A stretch of 50,830 nt of DNA, from NCBI GenBank assembly GCA_947588905.1, contig CANQBB010000005.1:1-50830 (forward strand). The letters run 5' to 3'. Under the pieces are notes generated by a model. It did no database searches. It worked only from the letters and a program-made list of their open reading frames with translations, and was not told where the DNA came from. The DNA comes from an uncultured Clostridia bacterium. GTDB taxonomy: Bacteria; Bacillota; Clostridia; TANB77; UBA1234. Position 1 is the first letter of the stretch. Each line of letters starts with the position of its first letter. Below are positions 9,850-18,588 of this stretch, piece after piece. The position numbers were made by a program, and so were the translations under genes.

Positions 9850-10267
9850 TTATGATGGTTGAATAATAATATAATCAATATAACCATCTTTATTTAAATC
9901 ACGCGGGGTATAATTAAATTTATCATTCATAAGTTCAGCACCAGTAGGAGCATTAAGTGCTATTATTATTTTATTAAGATCTGTACCACCAATAGAAATT
10001 TCATATTCATTACTTATATCATTTTGAACTCTATTATATATATTAAGAAGATCTAATCCGAGAAATAACACATGCTTCATCTATATAAGCATCTTTAAAA
10101 GATAAATAAAATTTATTAAAAGATTGTATAGCACTTGCTTCTGCTTCATCATTGGCTGTTCTTGCAAAACCTCTAGCTGTTGTTAAAACATAAAAAGCAA
10201 CACTAATAACCATAACACCAATTAAAATTCCGCCAGCTATTATAAGTGCTTTTGAAGCATTATCCAT
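9850..10267 (-). CDS. Pilin-like protein 3, read through a +1 frameshift at CGG
   Basis: Third copy of a paralogous set. It opens MDNASKALIIAGGIL with one long hydrophobic N-terminal helix, like the two genes upstream. Zero frame: 69 codons to TCT, then CGG and a stop four codons later. If C at 10060 is skipped, reading continues GGA TTA GAT CTT, giving GLDLLNIYN, which aligns with GIDALNIYN of the paralogue at 10293-10691. The full product is 138 residues, similar to 132 and 125 in the paralogues. The C-terminus holds DLNKDGYID, a calcium-binding-like loop. Without the shift only the membrane helix and a short stem would be made. Confidence 0.75.
10057..10063 (-). other. Putative +1 frameshift site 2 (pilin 3): TCT CGG A
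   Basis: Zero frame: TCT CGG ATT AGA TCT TCT TAA. Skipping the C gives TCT, GGA TTA GAT, which restores similarity to the intact paralogue next door; the Gly aligns with a Gly there. Confidence 0.75.
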
Positions 10268-10292
10268 AGAAAATCATTCCTTTCAAGAAATC

Positions 10293-10691
10293 TTAATTGA
10301 TTACTATTGTATCAATATAACCATCCCTATCATTATCTGTTGCACTATAATAATAATAAGTTTGCAATAAACTACTATCAAGAGAATCATTAGTAGCTTG
10401 TGAGTCTAATGCATCAATGCTAACAGTTATACCGCTTATGTTTATATCATGTCCATTTGCTATATCATTGATTGCTTTGTTATATATATTTAAAGCATCA
10501 ATTCCCAAAATAGAACTATCAAATGATTGATAATATCGGTTAAAAGATTCTATGGCACTTGCTTCTGCTTTTTCATTTTGCGTATCAGCAAAACCTCTAG
10601 CACTTGCTAGTAGAAACAAAGCAATAGACACAACCATAATAGCTATCAAAACTCCACCAGCTATTATAAGTGCTTTTGAAGCATTTTCCAT
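10293..10691 (-). CDS. Pilin-like protein 2
   Basis: 132 residues with N-terminus MENASKALIIAGGVL and a helix to about residue 30 (LLASARGFA), then a helical stem with acidic and Ser-rich segments and a small domain. It ends with DNDRDGYID, which fits the DxDxDGxxD calcium-binding loop of EF-hand/dockerin type. It is a close paralogue of the genes on both sides. There is no basic leader followed by a G/A cleavage site as in normal prepilins. Inferred to be a structural subunit of the Tad-like filament. Confidence 0.6.
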   Translation of the reverse strand: MENASKALIIAGGVLIAIMVVSIALFLLASARGFADTQNEKAEASAIESFNRYYQSFDSSILGIDALNIYNKAINDIANGHDINISGITVSIDALDSQATNDSLDSSLLQTYYYYSATDNDRDGYIDTIVIN

Positions 10692-10737
10692 AGAATCTCA
10701 CCTCTTTCAAAAATTATTAACAAATAATATTTATATT

Positions 10738-11115
10738 TTAGTCTCCACCAGCATTTGTAACAGCAATACTAACAATATATCCAGTTTTTGTATCATATGT
10801 TGGAGTTACATCATATCTTTTGTTAGATTTAACATCATCTGCACCTGTAATACTTACATCTTGAGGCAAAGACTTTTGTGCTGTAAGTACATCAATTTCT
10901 CTTTTTAATTGTTCTACAGAAGAACCTCTTACATTCTCTCCACAATAATTCTCAAGTCTTGAATTTACTGCTGATACTGCTAATGCATCTATTTGTCCAA
11001 CAGCATCATCAGTTAATGCATTTGCAGTTGTAAAAATATAAATACCTATACCTACTATAGCTACTGAAATTAGTATGGCACCTGCCATAATCAATGCTTT
11101 TGACGCATTATCCAT
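10738..11115 (-). CDS. Pilin-like protein 1
   Basis: 125 residues, opening MDNASKALIMAGAIL with a hydrophobic helix to about residue 30. It is less similar to paralogues 2 and 3 after the helix and lacks their calcium-type loop; the end is PTYDTKTGYIVSIAVTNAGGD-like beta structure. It contains a lone cysteine near residue 58. The start follows AAAGGA. It is the first of the three tandem pilin-like genes, directly after the gene for the membrane platform protein. Confidence 0.6.
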   Translation of the reverse strand: MDNASKALIMAGAILISVAIVGIGIYIFTTANALTDDAVGQIDALAVSAVNSRLENYCGENVRGSSVEQLKREIDVLTAQKSLPQDVSITGADDVKSNKRYDVTPTYDTKTGYIVSIAVTNAGGD

Positions 11116-11177
11116 AAAAAATCATCCTTTCTTTTTGTAAAATTTTATATTTGATTAAAAATTTAAAGTCTAAAAAA

Positions 11178-13550
11178 TTATAACATTGAGCCCATCTGAC
11201 TAAAGTAAACACCCATATCTACAACACTTGACCAAATTAGAGGTACTATTAAATATCCTACAAATAGTGTTACCATAGGAGCAAATCCTATAACTTGACC
11301 AATTTTAGCTTTCTTTGCAATTAATCTTTCATTAGTTTCTTTTCTAACTTCTTGATAGAAAGTTCTTTCAGTTTCAAGTTCATCAAATGCATCTGTCAAT
11401 TTAACATTTTCAACTGCTGATTGTAAACTTTCAACTATTCTAACAAAAGGTTTATAAGGTGCATCTTCCTTTAATTCTTCAAGAGCCTCAATTGCTCCAC
11501 TTTCATAGTTATTTAAACATTTCATAAGTGGATCTTTAAATATGTTAGCATACCTAGCAAGCCATTCAATTATATATTCAACTGAAATTCTTTCAATATA
11601 CATAAGCATTAAAATGATTGTTTGGAATTGCATTACTTCATCTTCCATTTCCATTGCTCTCATTTTTCTTTGGAATTTCAAAATTAAAATTGGCATGTAG
11701 TACATAGCATAAGCAATCAATAATGCAACAACAACTTCAATCCATTTAAAATATTCATTAGCATATAATTTTAACTTATCATAAATTCTTTCAGCGTTAG
11801 TATTTACTTGTTCTCTTGTAAGAGGTACACTGTAAATTTCAACAATACATTTTTTTATTGTATCAAGTGTAACTTGTCCTTCAACTGTATCATCAGTTAA
11901 ATAATTTCCTCCCCAAGCCTCTTCATAAATCATATCAGCCAAATCAGCTGCAAAATTCTCTCTTGGCATTTCAATATGAGAATCTAGAATAGCTTTTTGA
12001 ATAGAAGCTTTTGCAGATGTCGATTGTACTGACTTAAATTTCAATTTTTTAAATACTCTTTCAGCCAATGTCGTTGCTCTTTCATCAGACAATGGTTGAT
12101 TATTTATAATTAACATTTGCTCAGCAATTTTTGCTGTAGCTACTTCTGGTGTATCATTTCTAACTGATTTTAATATCTCATTATTTTCTGATAAGTTTTC
12201 TATAAAGAATCTATCAAATGCTGACTTCATATCTCCTTCTTCTCTATCCTCATCAGATAATTGTCCAAAAGATGTTCCATCTGTAGTTGTACTATATAAA
12301 ATATTATTTATTGTAATACTATGTATTTGGCTTATTACAAATATTGAAGCGAAGAAACCAACTATACACCATACAACTCTATTAACATACAACCATTCAA
12401 TTTTTTGTTTTGAATTGGTTTCTTTTAAAAGATTACGTATTTTTACATATTCTTTTTGTGTTGTTTTTGGAGCTAATTGATCTATAAATTGTTCAATAAT
12501 AGGTAATCTATATACTTTTTCTTGCCATGGATCTTCTTTATCATTTTCAACTACAATCCTATCAGAATTATCTTTAACTCTCTTTAATAACGAATAAGAT
12601 AAAAAGATTAAAACTAAAAGACCAAGTTGACCTAAAAATCCACCTGCACCTTCATAGAAATCTCTAGTAGATTCAAATGAATTCATTGCCCAATTCTTAA
12701 GTGGTATAATAAATAAGATTGGAGCAAGAGATATATATGTTAAACTTTTAAATAAATAGTCTAATTTATCACGTTTCAAAATTTCAAGTTGTAATTCTTG
12801 TGTGATGTTATTCATATTTTTTAAATATAATGAAATACCACCAACTCTTCTATCACCAAACTCTTTAGTTAAATATGATATTCCAGCAAAAGCTTTTAAA
12901 AATCTATTAGGAGCAACATCATAATACTTTTCAAGTTCAAGTTCAGGTTCAGCTGAAATCAATATTTCATATATTTTGTCAGCTTGAATAACAACTTCCA
13001 TTTCTTCAATTAAAGATGCTTCATATAAAGCTTCTTCAACCATATTTGTTTCATGGTAAGCATGTCTAACTTCTGAAAATAATTCTAACTGTTGTTTTAG
13101 AAGCATGTCTTCAATTTTATTAACCATCATATCAGTCATATTTTCTATAACAACAACTATACCAATCAATGAAACAAACATCATAAACAAATCTTCTCTG
13201 TTTACATATGCTAATACTATTGCTGCAATTAAAGCAAATGCAATAGATCTTAACGAAATTTTAGCAGCTTCATTTCTAATTGTATATTCATCATCATCAT
13301 GTAAAAGTTCAAGCCTTCTTCTTATCTTATAAACATATCTTTTTATAATAGGTATAGTTATAAGTCTATTATACATTCTTTGAAGCATTGCTCCGGAAGA
13401 CATTGCAGAGTTGTTTGAAGTAAGCATTTTTTGAAGAGCTGCACTTTGATTAGCTTTATTCTTTTTCTGTATTACTAAAAAAGCAATCAAGACAAATACG
13501 AACAATACAGCTGGTACAGCTATAAGTAGTAATAACAAATTCTTGTCCAT
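11178..13550 (-). CDS. TadB/TadC-like pilus platform protein (fused)
   Basis: 790 residues with several TM helices: one at the N-terminus, a pair near 90-135, further ones near 270-330 and 390-410, one near 600-625 and the last near 765-785. Two parts resemble the T2SSF fold: residues about 150-260 (LFSEVRHAYHETNMVEEALYEA) and about 640-760 (LMYIERISVEYIIEWLARYA). In Tad systems TadB and TadC are separate proteins of about 300 residues that form the inner-membrane platform driven by the ATPase. Here one protein seems to hold both, joined by a long acidic insert (about 415-590). It lies 18 nt after the ATPase gene. Confidence 0.7.
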   Translation of the reverse strand: MDKNLLLLLIAVPAVLFVFVLIAFLVIQKKNKANQSAALQKMLTSNNSAMSSGAMLQRMYNRLITIPIIKRYVYKIRRRLELLHDDDEYTIRNEAAKISLRSIAFALIAAIVLAYVNREDLFMMFVSLIGIVVVIENMTDMMVNKIEDMLLKQQLELFSEVRHAYHETNMVEEALYEASLIEEMEVVIQADKIYEILISAEPELELEKYYDVAPNRFLKAFAGISYLTKEFGDRRVGGISLYLKNMNNITQELQLEILKRDKLDYLFKSLTYISLAPILFIIPLKNWAMNSFESTRDFYEGAGGFLGQLGLLVLIFLSYSLLKRVKDNSDRIVVENDKEDPWQEKVYRLPIIEQFIDQLAPKTTQKEYVKIRNLLKETNSKQKIEWLYVNRVVWCIVGFFASIFVISQIHSITINNILYSTTTDGTSFGQLSDEDREEGDMKSAFDRFFIENLSENNEILKSVRNDTPEVATAKIAEQMLIINNQPLSDERATTLAERVFKKLKFKSVQSTSAKASIQKAILDSHIEMPRENFAADLADMIYEEAWGGNYLTDDTVEGQVTLDTIKKCIVEIYSVPLTREQVNTNAERIYDKLKLYANEYFKWIEVVVALLIAYAMYYMPILILKFQRKMRAMEMEDEVMQFQTIILMLMYIERISVEYIIEWLARYANIFKDPLMKCLNNYESGAIEALEELKEDAPYKPFVRIVESLQSAVENVKLTDAFDELETERTFYQEVRKETNERLIAKKAKIGQVIGFAPMVTLFVGYLIVPLIWSSVVDMGVYFSQMGSML

Positions 13551-13568
13551 TTCAATCCTCCTTTATAT

Positions 13569-15476
13569 TTATTCAACAACTCTTCTAGCAGTTCCTCCTG
13601 TTGTAGGAATATCAAAATATTTATCAACAAATTTATCAAAAGCAAATTGATCTTCCTCTGACATATTCTCACGCATTTCTTCTAAGTTTTGATCTGAAAT
13701 TCTATTAGTTATAACATATTCACCATTATGATATTCAACAATATTTCTTGCAACATATGTTTCAGTTTCAGTAATCTTAGTAAAGTAATGAGTAGCATTA
13801 TCTATGAATTTATCCATTTTACCTTCCATTGTTGTTTCATTATGATGATCAAATGTATATTCATTCTTTTCTTTAACAGGAATACATTCAGTAATTCTTT
13901 CAATAAATCTTTCTCCAGAATAAGCCTTTTTCAAATGTATTTCAAAGTTCATAACATTAACAACCTGTATCTCTGCAACTTTTTCATTATTGAACATACC
14001 AATTTTCAAAAGTGAGTTACGAAGAGATAATATTAAGTTTGCAAAAGTTTTAGCGTGGTGAGTAAACATTGTGAATTTACTTGCAACCTGTGCCATCTGA
14101 ATCATCCAAGCAGCAACCTCGTCGGTAGCAACCTCACCAAGGATATTAACAGCACCATCGGTCTTTTTCTGCAAGTCAAGACCTTCTTGTCCTGAAACAG
14201 TATCTGTTTCTCTAAATGTTAATATGTTTCTATTTGGATAAACTTTTCTTAAGTGTAACTCGAATGCAGTTTCTTGAACCCTTATGTTCAATGTTGGATA
14301 AATGTATTTAATCAAGGCCATAAGCATTGTTGTTTTACCACAACCCTGCTCACCAGTAAGAGCAGTAACTCTGGCACCTTTTACTAAGAACTTCAATAAA
14401 TCTATTACAGCTTCTTTTCCTGGTTGTCTGATTAAGTTTTCTAATACAGCATTTGGTGTATCGAACTTTCTTACGAAGAATGCCCATGACTCAGACATAC
14501 TTGGTCTAACAACAACGACACGGGAACCATCTTTCATTTCGTTAATCTTATAACCATTTGTATCAGATAACTGTCCTGGATTATTGTATTTATATATGTT
14601 TTGACAAACTCTTCTTAATTCTGCATAAGAACCAAAAGATAAGCAAGCCATTTGAATTGATTTACCATGATAGAATATCCAAACGCTATCATAAGCTCTT
14701 GGTACAGTTTTTTCAGTTGTTTGTTTGATATAATCACCTAATTGTGCAACTTGGTACATGAATGATTCTGGAAGACCAGATACACCACCTGATACACCAT
14801 CTATGTTCATATCTCTAACTTCATCTATTACACTAAAGCCTTTATAGTTTTGATATATTCTTTGTGATAGAATATTTAATCTATCTTCAAAAGATAAATA
14901 ATCATATTCTTTTTCAAATATATCATCAATTTCTTCAGGTGTAATTACATATGAAGGTGTAGCTGCACCATATATTGTTTTAATATCATCCAAATTATAT
15001 TTTTTAATTAACTCACCTAGTGCATTATATCCAAATTGCTGTTTATACATATAAATAAGAATGTCAAATTTATCTATTGTAGTTAATTTTTCTACATTAT
15101 CAAAATCAATGGCAGATGTAATGTTAACCTGATTTACTCCATATTCTCTATGTAATAAGTCAAAAATCAATTCCTTAACATACTTCTTATCATTAACATC
15201 ACCATATGTACAACCTTTCAAAGCTTTTTTAAGTTCGTACTTTTTGTTCTTTCTTCTTTTTAATTCTTCTTCAGAAAGTCCAATATCATACAAGTTAGTT
15301 CTTGTGATTTCATCCATACGTGCCTTAATAAACTTTGTCATTTGCTCAACAGTGTATGTTCTTCCATCCTTATTTAATTTCATCATGCTGCTTGAATCAT
15401 TTTTTGTAAAAATATAAACTATAAAAGCAATGGCAGCACCTATAAGTAAAACTATAATTGCATAGTTTAAAAACAT
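13569..15476 (-). CDS. CpaF/TadA-like pilus assembly ATPase
   Basis: 635 residues. Type II/IV secretion ATPase with Walker A GEQGCGKTTM (about 375-384), an Asp/Glu-rich box (ETAFE near 402), a Walker B-like NILGEVATDEVA (about 444-455) and the following HHAKT His box. It powers assembly of the filament in Tad systems. Unusual points: an N-terminal TM helix (residues 4-23, YAIIVLLIGAAIAFIVYIF), which cytosolic CpaF/TadA proteins lack, and a long N-terminal domain of about 250 residues. It is clearly the motor of this operon. Confidence 0.85.
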   Translation of the reverse strand: MFLNYAIIVLLIGAAIAFIVYIFTKNDSSSMMKLNKDGRTYTVEQMTKFIKARMDEITRTNLYDIGLSEEELKRRKNKKYELKKALKGCTYGDVNDKKYVKELIFDLLHREYGVNQVNITSAIDFDNVEKLTTIDKFDILIYMYKQQFGYNALGELIKKYNLDDIKTIYGAATPSYVITPEEIDDIFEKEYDYLSFEDRLNILSQRIYQNYKGFSVIDEVRDMNIDGVSGGVSGLPESFMYQVAQLGDYIKQTTEKTVPRAYDSVWIFYHGKSIQMACLSFGSYAELRRVCQNIYKYNNPGQLSDTNGYKINEMKDGSRVVVVRPSMSESWAFFVRKFDTPNAVLENLIRQPGKEAVIDLLKFLVKGARVTALTGEQGCGKTTMLMALIKYIYPTLNIRVQETAFELHLRKVYPNRNILTFRETDTVSGQEGLDLQKKTDGAVNILGEVATDEVAAWMIQMAQVASKFTMFTHHAKTFANLILSLRNSLLKIGMFNNEKVAEIQVVNVMNFEIHLKKAYSGERFIERITECIPVKEKNEYTFDHHNETTMEGKMDKFIDNATHYFTKITETETYVARNIVEYHNGEYVITNRISDQNLEEMRENMSEEDQFAFDKFVDKYFDIPTTGGTARRVVE

Positions 15477-15502
15477 ACTATTTTACCACCTTTCTTAAAG
15501 GT

Positions 15503-16333
15503 CTATCTATCTACTAATTTTGACTCTAAACTACTTAATATTGCATCAACTAATTTACCCGTTTCATCAATAAAGAAACCATTTCTGTCTAAAGCAGGGT
15601 CTGCTTTAACATTTGCAGATATAAATGATGTTAAAGTACCATCATTACATGCATCAAAGAATTGAGTATTATATGGTATTGTATACATCTTTTTCTTATA
15701 ATTAAAGTTTCTTGCAATATTTTTATCAGCAAATTTAGAAAATCTATCATATTTTCCTATAACAGGAATAACTGGTTTTTCTTGAAGTACCTTCATTAAA
15801 TCCATTGCTTTAAAAGCTTTCTTCAAGACAAGCATGCTTTGACTCATTGTTAATACAATCAAATCAGACTTTTGAAGAATTTTATTTATTTCTTGATCTC
15901 TATCACCTTTATTTAAATCAACTAGAACCAAATCATAGAACTGATTAGCATAATCAATTATTAAAGGAAATGTTTCAAGTATTCTTGAATAAGAATCTCT
16001 ATCATTTTTAAACGTTCCATATAATAATTCTAATCGTTCTCCTTTATAAATTGGTTTTGCATAATTGGCAATACTTTCTGGTGCTAGTTTATTACTTCTA
16101 AGTAATCTATCAAGTGCATCTACACCAGTATCAGCTATATCTAGATTACCTTTATTTCCAAGTTTGTCCATGTTGAAGAATGCAGACTCAAGTGAAAAAT
16201 CAGAATAATGTGTTTGCGTAACTAAAGTTCTGTATTTACATCTACTTGGTAACATTGAAGCAACAGCAACAATTGAAGATGTAGTAGATGCTTGAGTAGA
16301 TTCAACAGGATTCCAGAATGATACTATTGGCAT
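15503..16333 (-). CDS. CpaE/TadZ-like ParA-fold protein
   Basis: 276 residues. The N-terminus VSFWNPVESTQASTTSSIVAVA corresponds to the FWSP...GTTS start of CpaE/MinD-like ATPases in clostridial Tad loci. The usual glycines and lysine of the deviant Walker A are replaced, although the paired TT/S remains. A Walker B-like YDLVLVDLNKGD follows near 135. CpaE/TadZ proteins place the pilus machinery at the cell pole. ATP binding is doubtful here. It lies between the degenerate partner upstream and the ATPase gene. Confidence 0.65.
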   Translation of the reverse strand: MPIVSFWNPVESTQASTTSSIVAVASMLPSRCKYRTLVTQTHYSDFSLESAFFNMDKLGNKGNLDIADTGVDALDRLLRSNKLAPESIANYAKPIYKGERLELLYGTFKNDRDSYSRILETFPLIIDYANQFYDLVLVDLNKGDRDQEINKILQKSDLIVLTMSQSMLVLKKAFKAMDLMKVLQEKPVIPVIGKYDRFSKFADKNIARNFNYKKKMYTIPYNTQFFDACNDGTLTSFISANVKADPALDRNGFFIDETGKLVDAILSSLESKLVDR

Positions 16334-16349
16334 TTTTATTCCTCCTTAT

Positions 16350-17093
16350 CTATCTAGAAAATTTTGCAATTTTCTCAATATTTTTTAATACTTTTTTCAA
16401 ATCAGATTTTTCACTACCAGTAATTATAGAAGTTGCTGTTACTATAGCATCTTTATAAGCTGGAGTTAATTGTCTAACATCAATTTTCGAATTGTATTGA
16501 TTTTGAATATTAACTGACAAATCTCCTTGATCATATGGGAAACTAATTGGGTCATGTTTCCAAAGTAAAGGTAAATTTTCAGATAATATATCAATATATT
16601 TGCTGTCTGCAGTATTCACATCGCTATAATATAGAAGTTTTGTTAAAACTAATTGTGCTTCAGGATCAGCTTTTCTTTTCATAGCGCACATATATTTTAA
16701 TAATTCTACACCTTTTGTAATATGATATTTATCATATGAAGAAACAAAGAATAATTCATTTGCACTTTTTAAATCATATTCCTCGCACATATCATCTGTA
16801 TCAGTATCAACTAATACATATTCGAACTCAGTAAAATCTTCGCCTTTTGATAGGAAATATTTTTTCAATTCAAGCATATTCGTAAATCCAACTGCAAATT
16901 CAACACCATCATGTTGTACAACATACTGATTTTGTTCACTTAAATCTCCAATAGTAGGAATGATATATCTTGTTTTTTGAGTAGTTGTAGCATCAATATA
17001 TACAGTTTTCTTTCCAAGTGAATCTAACATTTTAGCAATATACATTATCAATTCGGTTTTGTCCATATTACCTACAAATCCTATGCACTTCAT
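16350..17093 (-). CDS. Degenerate ParA/MinD-fold protein of the Tad-like operon
   Basis: 247 residues. The first strand and loop read IGFVGNMDKTELIMYIAKML. This has the place and shape of a P-loop but lacks the glycines; only the final KT is left. FEYVLVDTDTDD (about 90-101) corresponds to a Walker B strand. It is likely a regulatory or polar-localisation partner of the next gene, which it precedes by 16 nt. The family assignment is from fold pattern and position only. Confidence 0.55.
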   Translation of the reverse strand: MKCIGFVGNMDKTELIMYIAKMLDSLGKKTVYIDATTTQKTRYIIPTIGDLSEQNQYVVQHDGVEFAVGFTNMLELKKYFLSKGEDFTEFEYVLVDTDTDDMCEEYDLKSANELFFVSSYDKYHITKGVELLKYMCAMKRKADPEAQLVLTKLLYYSDVNTADSKYIDILSENLPLLWKHDPISFPYDQGDLSVNIQNQYNSKIDVRQLTPAYKDAIVTATSIITGSEKSDLKKVLKNIEKIAKFSR

Positions 17094-17110
17094 TTATAAT
17101 TCCTCCTTAA

Positions 17111-18313
17111 TTATTTTGTTGTACTTGCTGGTACTTGTGATAATAAGTTTAGCAAGTATTCTTGTCTTTCTGTCTTTTGAGTTTCAATTTCTTTATCTAT
17201 CTTCTCTGTTAAATTATTTATATGTTCTTCATATGGTCCTTCTTCTCCAGTCATTGGATCAAACTTAGTTAAATCTGTATCTAACAATGCTTGTCTTTCA
17301 GCCTCTAAAGCAGCAATATCATATTTTCTCTGTATATCTTCCATAATATTAGGATCTCTTTGAATTAAAGTAGCTACTTCTGGCTTTACAGGATAAGTTG
17401 CAGTAATTAAATCTTTACTAACAACTATTCTAGTTTTATAATCATCTAAAGTTGCAGTATCATTAGAAGCTAAAGCATCACGAATCTCTTTTGTTTCTTC
17501 TACACTAAGACCTATTTCTACTGCAATTTCTTGAAGTGTTCTTTCTCTTTGTGTATCTCCTGAATAAACTGTTTCTCCAAGTTCATTTACAGTTGCTTCT
17601 CCAGATATTGTTTCATATTTTGCTTTTTCATATCTATCTACATAATCAACTATAGTAGATTTAAATAGTTGTTCTGCAGGATCAACATATTTATTAGCAT
17701 ATAAATTAACACCTTTATTTATATAAGATTCAATAATAGCACTGCCCATTCTAACAATTTCTTCTTCGCTTAATCTTACAAATATTGTATTACCTTCTGC
17801 CCCAGTTGCTCCAAAAGATTCAACTCTTTTGCCAGTTAAAACAGCATAATCTTCTCCAGTTTGGAATCTTATTCTAATATCTATATAGTCGCCCTCATCT
17901 AAATCACTTGGTAATGTGACCATATTAAATTCTTGTAATCTTGTATCTTTTTCAAGAGTTTCTTCATCACTATAGAATATAGAATCAGTAACTATTGTAT
18001 TCTTTTTAGCACTTACTTTTAATCTTCTGCCTATCAAATCTGCAATGGCAGTTTTTTCATCAAATGAATCTGAAGCGGCACTTTCTTTTCTTACTTCTAC
18101 AAGTTGAATATCACCAGAAGAAATAGCATTTCCTGCTAGCATATCTCTTGTTAATACATAAGCTTTTGCATCTGCCTTTTTTTCTTTTAATTCAGCCATT
18201 TCTTTGCTTGTTGTTGAAATATAAACAAATCCAAGAACTCCAAAAAGTATAATCATAATAATAGCAGTTAAAAAAACAGATGTAATAACTTTCTTTTTCA
18301 TTGGTCCTATCAT
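17111..18313 (-). CDS. CpaB/RcpC-like SAF-domain protein
   Basis: 400 residues and the first gene of the operon. After one TM helix (about 10-32), residues about 48-112 form an SAF domain: YVLTRDMLAGNAISSGDIQ then IGRRLKVSAKKNTIV. CpaB/RcpC proteins carry this domain and are thought to contact peptidoglycan or the pilus channel. The remainder is a beta domain and a long charged helical region (about 240-390) that may be coiled coil. The start MIGPMKKK follows AGGAGAGG. Confidence 0.75.
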   Translation of the reverse strand: MIGPMKKKVITSVFLTAIIMIILFGVLGFVYISTTSKEMAELKEKKADAKAYVLTRDMLAGNAISSGDIQLVEVRKESAASDSFDEKTAIADLIGRRLKVSAKKNTIVTDSIFYSDEETLEKDTRLQEFNMVTLPSDLDEGDYIDIRIRFQTGEDYAVLTGKRVESFGATGAEGNTIFVRLSEEEIVRMGSAIIESYINKGVNLYANKYVDPAEQLFKSTIVDYVDRYEKAKYETISGEATVNELGETVYSGDTQRERTLQEIAVEIGLSVEETKEIRDALASNDTATLDDYKTRIVVSKDLITATYPVKPEVATLIQRDPNIMEDIQRKYDIAALEAERQALLDTDLTKFDPMTGEEGPYEEHINNLTEKIDKEIETQKTERQEYLLNLLSQVPASTTK

Positions 18314-18353
18314 AATATAATCCTCTCCTCTATCTCATAGTTTTATTGATTTT

Positions 18354-18382
18354 ATTTTAGCACCACAAAAAAATCTATTCAA
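18354..18382 (-). promoter_or_regulatory. Promoter of the Tad-like operon
   Basis: On the minus strand TTGAAT (18377-18382), a 17-nt spacer, then TAAAAT (18354-18359), about 40 nt before the first start codon. It is the only good sigma-A-like match in the 275-nt gap upstream. All 11 genes down to 7574 are closely packed in the same direction. Confidence 0.6.
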
Positions 18383-18490
18383 GAATTTTGCTGCATTTAA
18401 TCTAAATGTAAAGCTTTTGTAATATTATTGTAATATTTTGTTGCATATTTGTTCCAGTAGATGGTATTTATGTTTAAATAAAACAAAATG

Positions 18491-18572
18491 AAAGAGTGAA
18501 AGAGGGGGACGGAGCAAACTTTCAATTTTTCAAGAAATTGAAAGTCTGCTCCGTCCCCCTCTTTCACTCTTC
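18491..18572. repeat. Long GGGGGACGGAG palindrome
   Basis: An almost perfect inverted repeat of about 80 nt. The outer arms read GAGTGAAAGAGGGGGACGGA and its complement, and an inner stem ACTTTCAATTT/AAATTGAAAGT has a short loop. The GGGACGGAG core is shared with the hairpin at 294-336. GC content stands out against the AT-rich surroundings. The form fits a REP-like element. It lies between the Tad-like operon promoter and the carboxypeptidase gene and may also stop transcription from either side. Confidence 0.7.
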
Positions 18573-18588
18573 CCAACCTATTTCAAAT

